NCBI RefSeq assembly: GCF_025515205.1
Contig: NZ_JAOPFX010000002.1
Span: 62,001-126,000, forward strand
Source: Microbacterium fluvii
GTDB taxonomy: Bacteria; Actinomycetota; Actinomycetes; Actinomycetales; Microbacteriaceae
Direction: 5' to 3'
DNA: 64,000 nucleotides
The notes beneath the pieces were generated by a model. It was not told the origin of the DNA and ran no database searches. It was given only the letters and a program-made list of their open reading frames with translations. The number at the start of each line of letters is the position of its first letter. Within the stretch, counting starts at the first letter, position 1. Below are positions 1 to 9,255 of this stretch, in pieces. Both the position numbers and the translations under genes were made by a program.

Positions 1-1332
1 ATCCTGCTCGACGCGCGCCCCGACGTGCTGGTGGCCGAGCCGTATCACGCGGGTCTCATCGACCCGTTCCTCGGCGAGCTCAGCGTTCGCCGGCCGCTGC
101 TGGTCGACGACGATGCGGCGGCAGCATCCGATGTGTCCCTCGCTGCCGACTGGCAGTCGTACGAGGCCTTCCGCAGGTCGGCCACCGGCGAGGCGCCCCC
201 GGTGACCAGACATGAAGACGACCTCGCCGTCGTGCTCTACACGTCGGGCACGACGGGCCGCTCGAAGGGCGTGCTGCTCACGCACGGCAACATCTGGTGG
301 AACTGGGTGAACGTCGACACCGTCGTCGACACCCGCGTCGGCGACGTGTACCTCGCGGTCGCGCCGCTGTTCCATATCGGCGGCCTCAACGCGCTCACGC
401 TGCGCACACTCACCCGGGGCGGCACGGTCGTCGTGCGCCGCGCGTTCGACCCCGCGCAGGCCCTCGACGACCTCGTGAACCTGCGTGTGAACACGATGTT
501 CGTCGTGCCGGCGATGCTCGCGGCGATCGGGCGCCAACCCGGGTTCGCGGATGCCGACCTCACGGCGCTCCGATCGACCATCGCCGCCGGCGCCCCCGTG
601 CCGCCCGCCCTCATCGCCTCGTACGCCGAGCGCGGCGTCTACCTGCAGCAGGCGTGGGGGCTCACCGAGACATCGCCGTTCGCGACCTACCTGGAGTCGG
701 GAAAGACGCTCGACAAGCTCGGGTCGTGCGGTGTGCCGATGCCCTACACGGAGGTCAAGATCGTCGACCCGGCGACCCACGCCGAGGTCGACGAGGCGAC
801 CACGACCGGTGAGCTCTGGGTCCGAGGCCCCAATGTGTCGTCGGGCTACTGGAACAACCCGGAGGCGACGGCGGCGGCGTTCACGCCGGAGGGCTGGTTC
901 CGCACCGGCGACATCGGCTACCGCGACGCCGACGGCTACTTCTTCATCGTCGACCGGCTGAAAGACATGATCATCTCGGGCGGCGAGAACGTGTACCCCG
1001 CCGAGATCGAGAACGTGCTCAACGCGCACCCGATGATCACCGATGTCGCCGTCGTGGGCGTGCCCGACGAGAAGTGGGGAGAGGCGGTGTGCGCCGTCGT
1101 CTCGCTGCGCGAGGGCACGATCTCGCTCGACGAGGTGCGCGACTTCGCGGCGCTGTCGATCGCCCGCTACAAGCTGCCGACCCGGCTGCTCGTCTGGGAC
1201 GAGGTGCCGCGCAACGGCGCGGGCAAGCTCGACAAGCCGACGATCCGCCCTCGGGTCGCCGAATACATCGAGCGGCACCGCGAGCAGATGACGGGCGCCT
1301 CGTTCACCGCGTCGCTGCAGGTGCCGCGGTGA
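1..1332 (+). CDS. AMP-dependent acyl-CoA synthetase, 5' end cut off by the window
   Basis: This enzyme activates a carboxylic acid with ATP and CoA through an acyl-AMP intermediate (ANL superfamily). The frame is open from base 1, so the 443 visible residues lack roughly the first 60-80; the GTG at 25 is internal. The phosphate-binding loop YTSGTTGRSKGV is encoded near 238-273. The hinge/A8 region with GDIGYRDADGY and DRLKDMIISGGENVYP lies near 913-1005, and the catalytic lysine motif NGAGKLDKP near 1212-1240. It stands next to an aromatic-acid pathway, so a phenylpropanoid or medium-chain acid is a reasonable substrate, but the substrate cannot be read from the sequence. The class assignment is firm. 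Confidence 0.9.
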   Translation: MLLDARPDVLVAEPYHAGLIDPFLGELSVRRPLLVDDDAAAASDVSLAADWQSYEAFRRSATGEAPPVTRHEDDLAVVLYTSGTTGRSKGVLLTHGNIWWNWVNVDTVVDTRVGDVYLAVAPLFHIGGLNALTLRTLTRGGTVVVRRAFDPAQALDDLVNLRVNTMFVVPAMLAAIGRQPGFADADLTALRSTIAAGAPVPPALIASYAERGVYLQQAWGLTETSPFATYLESGKTLDKLGSCGVPMPYTEVKIVDPATHAEVDEATTTGELWVRGPNVSSGYWNNPEATAAAFTPEGWFRTGDIGYRDADGYFFIVDRLKDMIISGGENVYPAEIENVLNAHPMITDVAVVGVPDEKWGEAVCAVVSLREGTISLDEVRDFAALSIARYKLPTRLLVWDEVPRNGAGKLDKPTIRPRVAEYIERHREQMTGASFTASLQVPR

Positions 1333-1363
1333 ACGTAGCTCGCTGCGAGCGGATGCCGCCCGG

Positions 1364-2161
1364 TCAGGCGACGGCGGCGGTGCGCCGCTCGGCGGCGAGC
1401 TTCTGGGTCGCGAGCGCCCGCGAGGCCGAGTAGGCGACGGCGCGGAGCGTGCGCTCGTAGCGCAGCGGCTGGAAAGTCGCGGCGTCGCCCGACACCGACA
1501 GCGCGGCGATGACCCGACCGCCCGCGCCGCGCACGGGCGCCGCGATGCACGAGAGCGTCTCGAGCGATTCACCGCGGTCGTGGGCGACCCCCGAGGTGCG
1601 CACGTGGTCGAGCTCGGCCAGGAACGCGTGCTCGTCGACGATCGTGTGCGCCGTCCAGGCGTGCCGCGGCTCGCGCAGCGCGATCTCGGTCGCGATCGGG
1701 TCGGCGGCCAGCAGCACCTTGCCGACGCCCGTGCAATAGGCCGGCATCCGGCCGCCGATGCGCGAGGGTGTGCGGAGGCGCGCGGGGCCCTCGAGCTTGT
1801 TGAGGTAGACGACGTGGGATCCCGCGAGCATGGCCAGCTGCACCGTCGCGTGCGTCTGCACGTAGAGCTCGGCGAGGAACGGTGTGACCGCGTCGCGCAC
1901 CGCGTCTTGCATCGGAGCGGCCGCAGGCGTGCCGAGCTCTTCGATGAGCCGGCCCAGGCGATAGGCGGTGCCGGCGCGCTCGACGGCGCCGTTGTGCTCC
2001 AGCATCCCGAGCACGCGGAAGGTCGTGGACTTGCTCAAGCCCGCCCTGCGGCTGAGCTCGCTCACGCCGATGCCGAGGTGTGCGTCGCGGCCGAACGCCT
2101 TGAGCACGTCGATCGCCTTGTCGACGGCGGTGCGCTCGTCGCGGGTGCGGGTCTCGTTCAT
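1364..2161 (-). CDS. IclR family transcriptional regulator, likely regulator of the aromatic cluster
   Basis: This is a 265-residue IclR-type regulator. An N-terminal winged helix-turn-helix (about residues 10-70, with SELSRRAGLSKSTTFRVLG) is followed by an IclR effector-binding domain (about 85-255, with GVGKVLLA and ALSVSG). The ATG at 2159-2161 is chosen because a GAGGATGAGGA ribosome-binding stretch precedes it; upstream in-frame codons give an atypical extension. IclR proteins of aromatic catabolism bind TTCCG-type palindromes, and two such sites occur at the promoters at 3897 and 17420. Autoregulation or control of the divergently placed XRE-cupin gene is possible. Function as the pathway regulator is inferred from position and operator type. 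Confidence 0.88.
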   Translation of the reverse strand: MNETRTRDERTAVDKAIDVLKAFGRDAHLGIGVSELSRRAGLSKSTTFRVLGMLEHNGAVERAGTAYRLGRLIEELGTPAAAPMQDAVRDAVTPFLAELYVQTHATVQLAMLAGSHVVYLNKLEGPARLRTPSRIGGRMPAYCTGVGKVLLAADPIATEIALREPRHAWTAHTIVDEHAFLAELDHVRTSGVAHDRGESLETLSCIAAPVRGAGGRVIAALSVSGDAATFQPLRYERTLRAVAYSASRALATQKLAAERRTAAVA

Positions 2162-2292
2162 GGGGTCCTCATCCTCATCGATGCCGGAACGGGTGCGTCG
2201 GTGGTGAGAGTGTGCTCCCGGGCGGATGCTGCGGGCAACGCGACCGGTATGGTGAACCAGACAGCAGCCTCGCTCGTGGAAAGGCGACACCC

Positions 2293-2868
2293 ATGGCCAT
2301 GAACGACGTCGTCGCCCGAAATCTCAAGCGATTCCGCGGCGATCGCGATCTCTCTCTGGGGGAGCTCAGCCGACGCTCCGGTCTAGCGAAACAGACGATC
2401 GTCGCGATCGAGGCGGGGCGCAGCAACCCCACCGTCGACACGCTGGAGCGCCTCGCGGATGCGTTGGACATCAGCATCCGGGCCCTGCTGAGCGAGATGG
2501 GCACCGAGATCCTCACGCACTCGGGCCGCGACATCCGCTGGCAGCAGCAGGCGGGCGCCCAGGTGCGCCAGCTCGACCAGGCCTTCGGCTCGGGCTATGT
2601 CGTCAACGCCGTGCTGCGCCTGACCGGCGGCGACCAGCCATTTCTGTGCCCCGCACGCGGGCGCGCGGCGCTGCGGCACTGCTATGTGCTCGAGGGCATC
2701 GTGCGCATGGGCCCCGTGTCGGATCCCGTGGTGGTCGACGCCGGCGACTTCGTGCGGTTCCCCGCCGACGCCGACCACGTGTTCGAGGCGCGCACGCCGG
2801 TCGCGCTCGTCTTCGTCAACACGACGGCGCCGCAGCTGTCGATGGCCGGGGGTGGCCGGGTCTTCTAG
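2293..2868 (+). CDS. XRE family regulator with C-terminal cupin domain
   Basis: This 191-residue protein has an XRE helix-turn-helix (about residues 8-62, with LSLGELSRRSGLAKQTIVAIEAG) and a cupin-like sensor domain (about 85-185). It belongs to the HTH-cupin regulators typical of catabolic and amino-acid genes. The ATG at 2293 is preceded by GGAAAGG; a second ATG two codons later is also possible. It is divergent from the IclR gene across 131 bases and converges with the quinone-oxidoreductase-like gene, whose stop codon overlaps its own by four bases. The ligand is unknown. Confidence 0.87.
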   Translation: MAMNDVVARNLKRFRGDRDLSLGELSRRSGLAKQTIVAIEAGRSNPTVDTLERLADALDISIRALLSEMGTEILTHSGRDIRWQQQAGAQVRQLDQAFGSGYVVNAVLRLTGGDQPFLCPARGRAALRHCYVLEGIVRMGPVSDPVVVDAGDFVRFPADADHVFEARTPVALVFVNTTAPQLSMAGGGRVF

Positions 2869-3839
2869 GGCTCGTCGAACTCCACCACGAGCTTGCCGAG
2901 CACATCGCCGGCCAGCAGCCGGCGGAAGCCGTCGGGGATGTCGTCGAAGCCGAGCGTCTCGACCTGGGGGCGGATGCCGGCGACCTCGACGAGCCGCAGC
3001 ATCGCCTCGAACTCGCTGCGCGTGCAGCCGGTCGAGCCCGCGATGCGCAGCTGCTGGTAGAACACGCGCTGCAGTTCGGCCGGCGGCATGCCGCCGCTGG
3101 TCGCCCCGGCGATCACGACGATGCCGCCGGGGCGCAGGGCCCGCAGCGAATGGCCCCACGTGGCCTCGCCAACGGTCTCGATCACGACGTCGACCCGCTC
3201 GGGAAGGCGCGCGCCGGGCGCGAACGCCGCGTGGGCGCCGCAATGGAGCGCGAAGGCGCGCTTGGCCTCCGACCGTGCCGTCGCGTACACCCGCGCGCCG
3301 GCGGCGCGGGCGAGGGCGATCGCGGCGCTGCCGACCCCGCCGCTCGCGCCCTGCACGAGCACGCGGTCGCCGGCGGTGAGCCCCGCGCGGGTGAACAGCA
3401 TGCGGTAGGCGGTGCCCCACGTCACCCCGAGGGCGCCGGCTTCGGCCCAGCTGAGCCCCGCGGGCTTGGGCACGATCAGCTCGTCGGGCACGACGAGGTA
3501 TTCCGCGAGCCCCCCGTCGATCGTCTCCGACAGCAGCGCACGCGCGGGATCCAGCGTCTGGTCGCCGCGGCCGGCGGCGGCATCCCCCATGACGGGATGC
3601 ACGATCACCTCCCGCCCGTCGTCGGTGACCCCGGCGGCATCGCACCCCAGCACGATCGGGATGCGGTCGGCCGGGTGCCCCACGCCGCGCAGCGTCCACG
3701 TGTCGTGCGGATTGAGGGCGGCGGCGCGCACGCTCACGCGCGTCCACCCCGGCTGTGCGACCGGGTCGGGGAGCTCGCGGAGCGAGAGCCCGGCGACGGG
3801 ATCGTCGGGGTGCTGGGCGACGGCGACGGCTGCGCGCAT
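2865..3839 (-). CDS. Zinc-free MDR family NAD(P)H-dependent oxidoreductase (quinone-oxidoreductase-like)
   Basis: This 324-residue medium-chain dehydrogenase/reductase has a GroES-like N-terminal half and a Rossmann half. The nucleotide loop GASGGVGSAAIALA lies near residues 163-176. The cysteine ligands of zinc alcohol dehydrogenases are absent, which places it with quinone oxidoreductases or enoyl reductases. It is divergent from the hca/mhp-like operon and shares its promoter region (3840-3955), so it may be co-regulated with aromatic catabolism. The substrate is unknown. The ATG at 3839 fits the family start MRAAV. Confidence 0.85.
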   Translation of the reverse strand: MRAAVAVAQHPDDPVAGLSLRELPDPVAQPGWTRVSVRAAALNPHDTWTLRGVGHPADRIPIVLGCDAAGVTDDGREVIVHPVMGDAAAGRGDQTLDPARALLSETIDGGLAEYLVVPDELIVPKPAGLSWAEAGALGVTWGTAYRMLFTRAGLTAGDRVLVQGASGGVGSAAIALARAAGARVYATARSEAKRAFALHCGAHAAFAPGARLPERVDVVIETVGEATWGHSLRALRPGGIVVIAGATSGGMPPAELQRVFYQQLRIAGSTGCTRSEFEAMLRLVEVAGIRPQVETLGFDDIPDGFRRLLAGDVLGKLVVEFDEP

Positions 3840-3894
3840 GTGGTGTTCCTCCTGACTCCGATCGTGCCGGGCGCACCGGCGCCCGCCTCAGATC

Positions 3895-3915
3895 GTGTTC
3901 CGGCGGGCGGCACAC
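3895..3915. promoter_or_regulatory. Candidate IclR-type operator upstream of the hca/mhp operon
   Basis: This is an imperfect palindrome: GTGTTCCG, five bases, then CGGCACAC, with arms matching at 7 of 8 positions. Its core GTTCCG-N5-CGGCAC (3897-3913) is the same design as the perfect GTTCCG-N5-CGGAAC site at 17420-17436. It sits 43 bases before the GTG of the hydratase gene and between two divergent genes. A GC-rich hairpin (3869-3884, GGGCGC/GCGCCC) lies beside it. Binding by the IclR protein encoded at 1364-2161 is inferred. Confidence 0.5.
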
Positions 3916-3955
3916 GCGTTCGCGCCGAGCATGGACCGGTGCCGACCATGTCAGG

Positions 3956-4780
3956 GTGACAACGACACGCATCGACGCGGACCCCGCCCTGGTCGCACTC
4001 GCCGACGCCCTGAACGCCGCCGAGGAGACGGGCTCGCCCGTGCCCCCGCCCTCCGCCGGCCGCGAGCTCACGCTCGACGAGGCCTACACGGTGCAGCGCG
4101 TGAACATCGCGCGACGCCTCGACGCCGGTGAGCGCATCGTCGGGCGCAAGATCGGTCTCACCTCGCTCGCGATGCAGCGCCAGCTCGGCGTCGACCAGCC
4201 CGACTTCGGCGTCGTCACCGACGCGATGGTGATCCCCGACGGTGGCGAACTCGATGCGCGGATGCTGATCGCCCCTCGTGCCGAGGCGGAGTTCGCCTTC
4301 CGCATCGGGCGCGACCTACCGCCCCTGCCGAGCGCCGACGAACTGTGGGACGCGATCGACGGCGTCGCACTGTCGATCGAGATCATCGACTCCCGCGTCG
4401 CGGACTGGAAGATCAGCCTGGTCGACACCGTCGCCGACAATGCATCGAGCGCCCGCATCGTCTACGGCGAGATCCTTCCCGCCACCCCCGAACTGCTCGC
4501 GTCGCTGCCCGCCCAGGTCATCTCGATGACCCGCAACGGCGATGAGGTCGCGGCGGGTCCCGGCTCGGCGGTGCTGGGCGATCCGCTGGTCGCTCTGCAG
4601 TGGCTGGCCCGCGCGATCGGCGGTTTCGGCGACGCGTTCGCCGCCGGCGACATCGTGCTGGCGGGCGCCGTGGCCGCCGCGGTTCCCCTGGCGGCGGGCG
4701 ATGTGTTCGCTGCCACCGCCGCGGGCTTCGCGCCCGTTTCCGTATCCGTGTCCGCAGAGACTCCTGCAGCGAGAGGCTGA
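3956..4780 (+). CDS. mhpD: 2-keto-4-pentenoate hydratase (MhpD-like)
   Basis: This enzyme hydrates 2-hydroxypenta-2,4-dienoate to 4-hydroxy-2-oxovalerate, a late step after meta-cleavage. The 274 residues contain the family stretches VGRKIGLTSLAMQRQLGVDQPDFG and FVDTVADN-like LVDTVADNASSA, and the acid ligands in PRAEAEFAF. The family start points to the GTG at 3956 (VTTTRIDADPAL). No good Shine-Dalgarno precedes it, so it may be leaderless or start elsewhere. It is the first gene of the operon, three bases ahead of the Rieske alpha gene, whereas in E. coli this gene lies in a separate mhp operon. Confidence 0.9.
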   Translation: MTTTRIDADPALVALADALNAAEETGSPVPPPSAGRELTLDEAYTVQRVNIARRLDAGERIVGRKIGLTSLAMQRQLGVDQPDFGVVTDAMVIPDGGELDARMLIAPRAEAEFAFRIGRDLPPLPSADELWDAIDGVALSIEIIDSRVADWKISLVDTVADNASSARIVYGEILPATPELLASLPAQVISMTRNGDEVAAGPGSAVLGDPLVALQWLARAIGGFGDAFAAGDIVLAGAVAAAVPLAAGDVFAATAAGFAPVSVSVSAETPAARG

Positions 4781-4783
4781 GCG

Positions 4784-6151
4784 ATGACGATCACGCAACT
4801 CCCCAGCACCCATGAGGGCGAGCGGCAGCTCTTCCCCACCGGCGACCTCTGCCGGCCCGCCGGCTACGGCCCCGACATCGATGTCTCGGGCCTCGTCGAC
4901 AGTCGCAACGGCCTCGTCGACCGCTCGATCTTCACCGACAGGCGGCTCTACGACCAGGAGCAGGCCCGCGTCTTCGCGACCAGCTGGCTCTTCCTCGGGC
5001 ACGTCGACCAGCTGCAGAAGGCCGGCGACTTCTTCACGACGTATATGGGCGAAGACCCCGTGATCGTCACGAAAGACAAGAGCGGCCGCATCCGCGCCTT
5101 CCTCAACTCCTGCCGGCACCGCGGCGCCCGCGTGCTGCGCGCCGACTACGGCACGACCCGCGCCTTCACCTGCACGTACCACGGCTGGTCGTACGACCTC
5201 GAAGGCAAGCTCATCAGCGTCCCGAACGAAGACGGGTACCCGGCCGAGAGCTGGGACCGCAGCGAGTGGGGCCTGCAGGAGGTCGCCCAGCTCGACACCG
5301 TGCTCGGGCTCATCTTCGCCACCTGGAACCCCAAGGCGATCCCGCTCGACGAGCAGCTGGGCGACATGAAGTATTACATGGAGGCCTTCCTGGATCGAGA
5401 CAGCGAGGGCACCACGGTCGTCGGTGGCATCACCAAGTGGGTGCTCAAGGGCAACTGGAAGCTCGCGGCCGAGCAGTTCGGCACCGACTGGTACCACGTG
5501 AACATGTCGCACGCCTCGGCGCTCATGGTGCTCTCGCCCACCGGAAAGGGCCCCAAGGCCGAGATCGCGAACACCCCCGGGCGGCAGTTCTCCGACGAGC
5601 ACGGAAACGGCACGGGGTTCCCCACGCATCCGAAGAGCCGCTTCGATGCGCTGCCGGTGCACCAGCACTACGACTACCAGGCCCTCACCGAGCGCCTCGG
5701 CGAGGCCCGCGTGCACGGCCCGCTCACCACAGGCCACGCCACCGTCTTCCCGAACTTCTCGTACCTGCCGGTCAACGGCTCGATCCGCGTGTGGCACCCG
5801 AAGGGGCCCGACGAGATGGAGGTGTGGACCTGGACCGTGCTCGACAAGTCCATGTCGGAAGAGGTGCGCACCGCGCAGCGCCTCTACAACCTGCGCACGT
5901 TCGGGCCGTCGGGCATCTTCGAGCAGGACGACGGCGAGAACTGGAGCGAGATCCAGGCGATCTCGCACGGCTGGCGCACCAACACCATCCCGCTGAACTA
6001 CCAGATGGGCATGGGCAGCGAGACCGACGACGGGGTCTACCCCGGATCGACCAGTGCGCTCTACAGCGACGCCGCCGGGCGCCGCTTCTACGGCCGCTGG
6101 GCCGAGCTGATGAACACGCCCGCGTGGCACGAAGAGGAGCAGAGCCGATGA
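4784..6151 (+). CDS. hcaE: Rieske aromatic-ring dioxygenase, large (alpha) subunit, HcaE-like
   Basis: This 455-residue catalytic subunit incorporates both atoms of O2 into an aromatic ring to form a cis-dihydrodiol. The Rieske cluster ligands are C110-x-H112 and C130-xx-H133. The mononuclear iron site is the DWYHVNMSH motif with H238 and H243, plus a later acidic residue (near the EQDDGENW stretch). The surrounding ferredoxin, reductase, beta subunit and dihydrodiol dehydrogenase complete a three-component class IIB-type system. By context the substrate is a phenylpropionate or cinnamate; biphenyl- or benzoate-type rings are less likely given the Mhp genes. It overlaps the ferredoxin start by four bases (ATGA). 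Confidence 0.9.
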   Translation: MTITQLPSTHEGERQLFPTGDLCRPAGYGPDIDVSGLVDSRNGLVDRSIFTDRRLYDQEQARVFATSWLFLGHVDQLQKAGDFFTTYMGEDPVIVTKDKSGRIRAFLNSCRHRGARVLRADYGTTRAFTCTYHGWSYDLEGKLISVPNEDGYPAESWDRSEWGLQEVAQLDTVLGLIFATWNPKAIPLDEQLGDMKYYMEAFLDRDSEGTTVVGGITKWVLKGNWKLAAEQFGTDWYHVNMSHASALMVLSPTGKGPKAEIANTPGRQFSDEHGNGTGFPTHPKSRFDALPVHQHYDYQALTERLGEARVHGPLTTGHATVFPNFSYLPVNGSIRVWHPKGPDEMEVWTWTVLDKSMSEEVRTAQRLYNLRTFGPSGIFEQDDGENWSEIQAISHGWRTNTIPLNYQMGMGSETDDGVYPGSTSALYSDAAGRRFYGRWAELMNTPAWHEEEQSR

Positions 6152-6489
6152 GCGAGGGAATCCTGGTCGCCCAGACCGACGACGTGCCCGACGGCGAGGC
6201 GATCAAGATCGATGCCGCCGTCACCGGCACCGTTGACGACATCGCGATCTTCAACGACGGCGGCGAGTTCTTCGCCCTCGACGACACGTGCTCGCACGAA
6301 GAGGCGTCGCTGTCTGACGGGTGGATCGACGACGGCGTCATCGAGTGCCCGCTGCACGCCGGCAAGTTCTGCCTGCGCAACGGCGAGGTGCTCTCGATGC
6401 CGGCGACCGAGAACGTCGCCTGCCACCGACTCATCGTCGACGGCAGCGACATCCGGCTCGTGCCCAACCCCGACCGGGTCGCCTCATGA
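6148..6489 (+). CDS. hcaC: Rieske-type ferredoxin component, HcaC-like
   Basis: This 113-residue electron carrier passes electrons from the reductase to the dioxygenase. The Rieske [2Fe-2S] ligands are C48-x-H50 and C67-xx-H70 (CSHEEASL and CPLHAGKF). The ATG at 6148 overlaps the alpha-subunit stop, and its own stop overlaps the reductase start (ATGA at 6486-6489). This tight coupling suggests fixed stoichiometry. An upstream in-frame extension is inside the alpha gene and not real. Confidence 0.92.
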   Translation: MSEGILVAQTDDVPDGEAIKIDAAVTGTVDDIAIFNDGGEFFALDDTCSHEEASLSDGWIDDGVIECPLHAGKFCLRNGEVLSMPATENVACHRLIVDGSDIRLVPNPDRVAS

Positions 6490-7715
6490 GCACCCCGCGC
6501 GACGCCGGCCGCGTCGTCATCGTCGGGGCGGGCCTGGCCGGCTTCAGCGCCGCGGAGCAGCTGCGCGCCCTCGGGCATGAGGGCCCGATCACGCTCATCG
6601 ACTCGGAGCCCGCGGCCTACGATCGGCCGCCGCTGAGCAAGCGGCTGTTCGACGACGACTTCACCGTCGACTCGCTCGCCTTCGCCACCGCCGAGAAGCT
6701 GCAGGCCAAGCGCATCGACGCGATCTTCGGCCGCACGGTCGCCTCGATCGACCCGAGCGGCGAGTACGTCTCGCTCGACGACGGCTCCGTCGTCGAGGCT
6801 GACACGGTGCTGCTGACCGTCGGCGGCCGGGCCCGCACGCTGCAGATCCCCGGCAACGATCTGCCCGGCGTGCACGTGCTGCGTTCGTTCGCGGATGCCG
6901 TCGCGATCCGCGACCGCGTCGCACCGGGGACCCGGGGCGTGGTGATCGGGGCCGGGCTCATCGGCGCCGAGCTCGCCTCGTCGCTGCTGCACGCGGGAGC
7001 AGGCGTCACCCTCGTCGACCCCGTCGCCGTGCCGCTGCTGCCCGCCGTCGGGGAGGTGCTCGCGACCCACCTGCACGACATGCACGCCACCCACGGCGTC
7101 GAGGTCGTCGTCGGGGTCACCGCCGCGATCGAACAGCACGGCGACCGCCTCGTCGTCGCCGTCGACGAGGGGCCGCGGCTCGAGGCCGATCTGGTCGTCG
7201 TGGGCGTGGGGCTCGTGCCCAACACCGAGCTCGCCGCGGATGCCGGCATCGAGACCGACAACGGCATCCTCGTCGACGCCGCCTACCGCACGAGCGCACC
7301 GCGAGTGTTCGCCGCGGGCGACGTCGCGCGCCGCCGCGACGACGACGGCAGCCTGCACCGCCGCGAGGAGCACTGGGAGGCCGCGCAGCTGAGCGGCCAG
7401 CATGCCGCCTACGGCATGCTCGGGCTCGAAGTGCCCGCGCGCGGCGCCACGTGGTTCTGGTCGGACCGCCACGGTGTGCACCTCGAAGCCACCGGGCGCC
7501 TCTCGGGCCCCGGCGAGATCGTCGTGCGCGACGGCGGTGCTCACCCCGCGGTCTTCCTCGTCGAAGACGGCGTGCTGGTGGGGGCCGCGGCCGTCGACGA
7601 CAACAACACCGTGCGCGCCGCGCGGCGTCTGATCGACCAGCGCATCCCGGTCTCCGAGGCGGAGCTCGCCGACCCCGGCGTGGCGCTGCGGTCGCTGCTG
7701 CGTGCCGCCCGCTGA
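6486..7715 (+). CDS. hcaD: Ferredoxin NAD+ reductase component of the dioxygenase, HcaD-like
   Basis: This 409-residue FAD enzyme transfers electrons from NADH to the Rieske ferredoxin. An FAD-binding GAGLAGFSAAEQL motif lies near residues 14-26. The NAD-binding VIGAGLIGAELASSL lies near 156-170, and the second FAD motif is VFAAGDVAR. The C-terminal reductase domain follows. The length matches BphA4/HcaD-type reductases (about 400). It is encoded between the ferredoxin and the beta subunit, unlike the E. coli order hcaEFCBD. Confidence 0.92.
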   Translation: MSTPRDAGRVVIVGAGLAGFSAAEQLRALGHEGPITLIDSEPAAYDRPPLSKRLFDDDFTVDSLAFATAEKLQAKRIDAIFGRTVASIDPSGEYVSLDDGSVVEADTVLLTVGGRARTLQIPGNDLPGVHVLRSFADAVAIRDRVAPGTRGVVIGAGLIGAELASSLLHAGAGVTLVDPVAVPLLPAVGEVLATHLHDMHATHGVEVVVGVTAAIEQHGDRLVVAVDEGPRLEADLVVVGVGLVPNTELAADAGIETDNGILVDAAYRTSAPRVFAAGDVARRRDDDGSLHRREEHWEAAQLSGQHAAYGMLGLEVPARGATWFWSDRHGVHLEATGRLSGPGEIVVRDGGAHPAVFLVEDGVLVGAAAVDDNNTVRAARRLIDQRIPVSEAELADPGVALRSLLRAAR

Positions 7716-7786
7716 GCCTGCGGCATCCGTGCCGCCGGTCGGCACATCCGATGGAACAAGAGTCCGAACCGAACTGAGATGGAATC

Positions 7787-8389
7787 ATGACCGACGCCTT
7801 CCGCCTGAACCCGGCGACGCTCAACGGCGCCACGTCGGCGTCGACCAGCATCCTCGACGACGAGATCGACGGGATGCGCCTGGCCGACATGCAGACCCAC
7901 TTCGAGCTCACGCAGTTCTACAACCTGGAAGCAGAGTTCCTCGACGACGGCCGCTTCGCCGACTGGCTCGAGATGCTCGCCGAAGACCTGCACTACTGGG
8001 CGCCCATCCGCTCCAACCGGCTGCGCCGGCAGCAGGCGCTGTCGATCGCCGCGCCCGGCGAGTCGGCGTTCTACGACGAGACCCGCGATTCGCTGGCCTG
8101 GCGCATCCGCCGTTACGACTCCGGCATGGCGTGGGCAGAAGACCCGCCCAGCCGCACCCGCCATCTCGTCTCGAACATCTCGGCGCGCGAGCGCAGCGAT
8201 GATCTGCTGCAGGTGCGCAGCGCTTTCATCGTCTACCGCAACCGGCTGCACACCGAGGTCGACATCTATGCCGGCGGCCGCAACGACGTGATCCGTCGCG
8301 CGGGCGCCCACGGCTTCGAGGTCGTCAAGCGCACGATCCTCTTCGAGCAGAACGTGCTGCTCATGAAGAACATCTCCACCTTCTTCTGA
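7787..8389 (+). CDS. hcaF: Aromatic-ring dioxygenase small (beta) subunit, HcaF-like
   Basis: This 200-residue protein of the ring-hydroxylating dioxygenase beta family (cystatin-like fold) has a structural role in the alpha3beta3 oxygenase. Family-typical stretches are FYNLEAEFLDDGRFADWLEM and the C-terminal VVKRTILFEQNVLLMKNISTFF region. It begins 71 bases after the reductase gene, the only sizeable gap inside this operon. An internal promoter there is possible, but I see no convincing one. Confidence 0.9.
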   Translation: MTDAFRLNPATLNGATSASTSILDDEIDGMRLADMQTHFELTQFYNLEAEFLDDGRFADWLEMLAEDLHYWAPIRSNRLRRQQALSIAAPGESAFYDETRDSLAWRIRRYDSGMAWAEDPPSRTRHLVSNISARERSDDLLQVRSAFIVYRNRLHTEVDIYAGGRNDVIRRAGAHGFEVVKRTILFEQNVLLMKNISTFF

Positions 8390-8409
8390 ACCCCATCGAA
8401 AGCGAAGAC

Positions 8410-9255
8410 ATGACCACCACCGGCTGGCTCGACGGCGACGTCGCGCTGATCACCGGCGCCGGCTCCGGCATCGGCCGCGCCGTCGCGCTGCGCTACCTGC
8501 GCGAGGGTGCGTCGGTCGCCGTGTTCGGGCGCGAGCTCGACCGGCTGCAGTCGACCGTCGAGGCGGCGGGGGCGGATGCCGACCGCGTGCTGCCGCTGGT
8601 CGGCGACGTGCGCTCGGCCGACGACCTGTCGGCGGCGGTCGCGGCGACCGTGGAGCGGTTCGGCAAGCTCGACGTGCTCGTGCCCAACGCCGGCATCTGG
8701 GACTTCAACCGCTCGATCAGCCGCACGACGCCCGACGAGATCGGCGCGATCTACGACGAGCTGTTCGACATCAACGTCAAGGGCTATCTGCTGACGGTCT
8801 CGACCGCGTGGCGCGAGCTCGTGAAGACCGAGGGGTCGATCGTGATGACGCTCTCGAACGCCGCGTACTACGCGGCCGGCGGCGGCCCCGTCTACACGGC
8901 GGCCAAGCACGCCACGCGGGGCCTCGTGACCCAGCTCGCCTACGAGCTGGCGCCCAAGGTGCGGGTGAACGGGGTCGCAGTCGGGGGCCTGCGCACCGAC
9001 CTGCGCGGTCCCGAATCGGCGGGCTTGAAAGACCGCTCGATCGAGCAGTCGTTCGCGAAGCGCGACGGAGAGCGCGGCCCGAACATGTGGCTGCCGCTCC
9101 ACGACGCCTCGACCGACCCCGACGACTCGACGGGGCCGTACGTGCTGCTGGCGTCGAAGCGCAACGCGAGCGTCATCACCGGCACGGTCATCCACGCCGA
9201 CGGCGGCATCGGCGTGCGGGGCTTCGCAACCGCCGCAGGAGGTGACGACCTATGA
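8410..9255 (+). CDS. hcaB: cis-dihydrodiol dehydrogenase (SDR), HcaB-like
   Basis: This short-chain dehydrogenase of 281 residues oxidises the cis-dihydrodiol to a catechol with NAD+. The cofactor motif is TGAGSGIGRAVAL (about residues 15-27), NAG is at 93-95, and the catalytic set is S149, Y162 and K166 (YTAAK). It resembles BphB/HcaB-type enzymes in length and C-terminal extension. Its stop overlaps the next gene's start by four bases. Confidence 0.92.
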   Translation: MTTTGWLDGDVALITGAGSGIGRAVALRYLREGASVAVFGRELDRLQSTVEAAGADADRVLPLVGDVRSADDLSAAVAATVERFGKLDVLVPNAGIWDFNRSISRTTPDEIGAIYDELFDINVKGYLLTVSTAWRELVKTEGSIVMTLSNAAYYAAGGGPVYTAAKHATRGLVTQLAYELAPKVRVNGVAVGGLRTDLRGPESAGLKDRSIEQSFAKRDGERGPNMWLPLHDASTDPDDSTGPYVLLASKRNASVITGTVIHADGGIGVRGFATAAGGDDL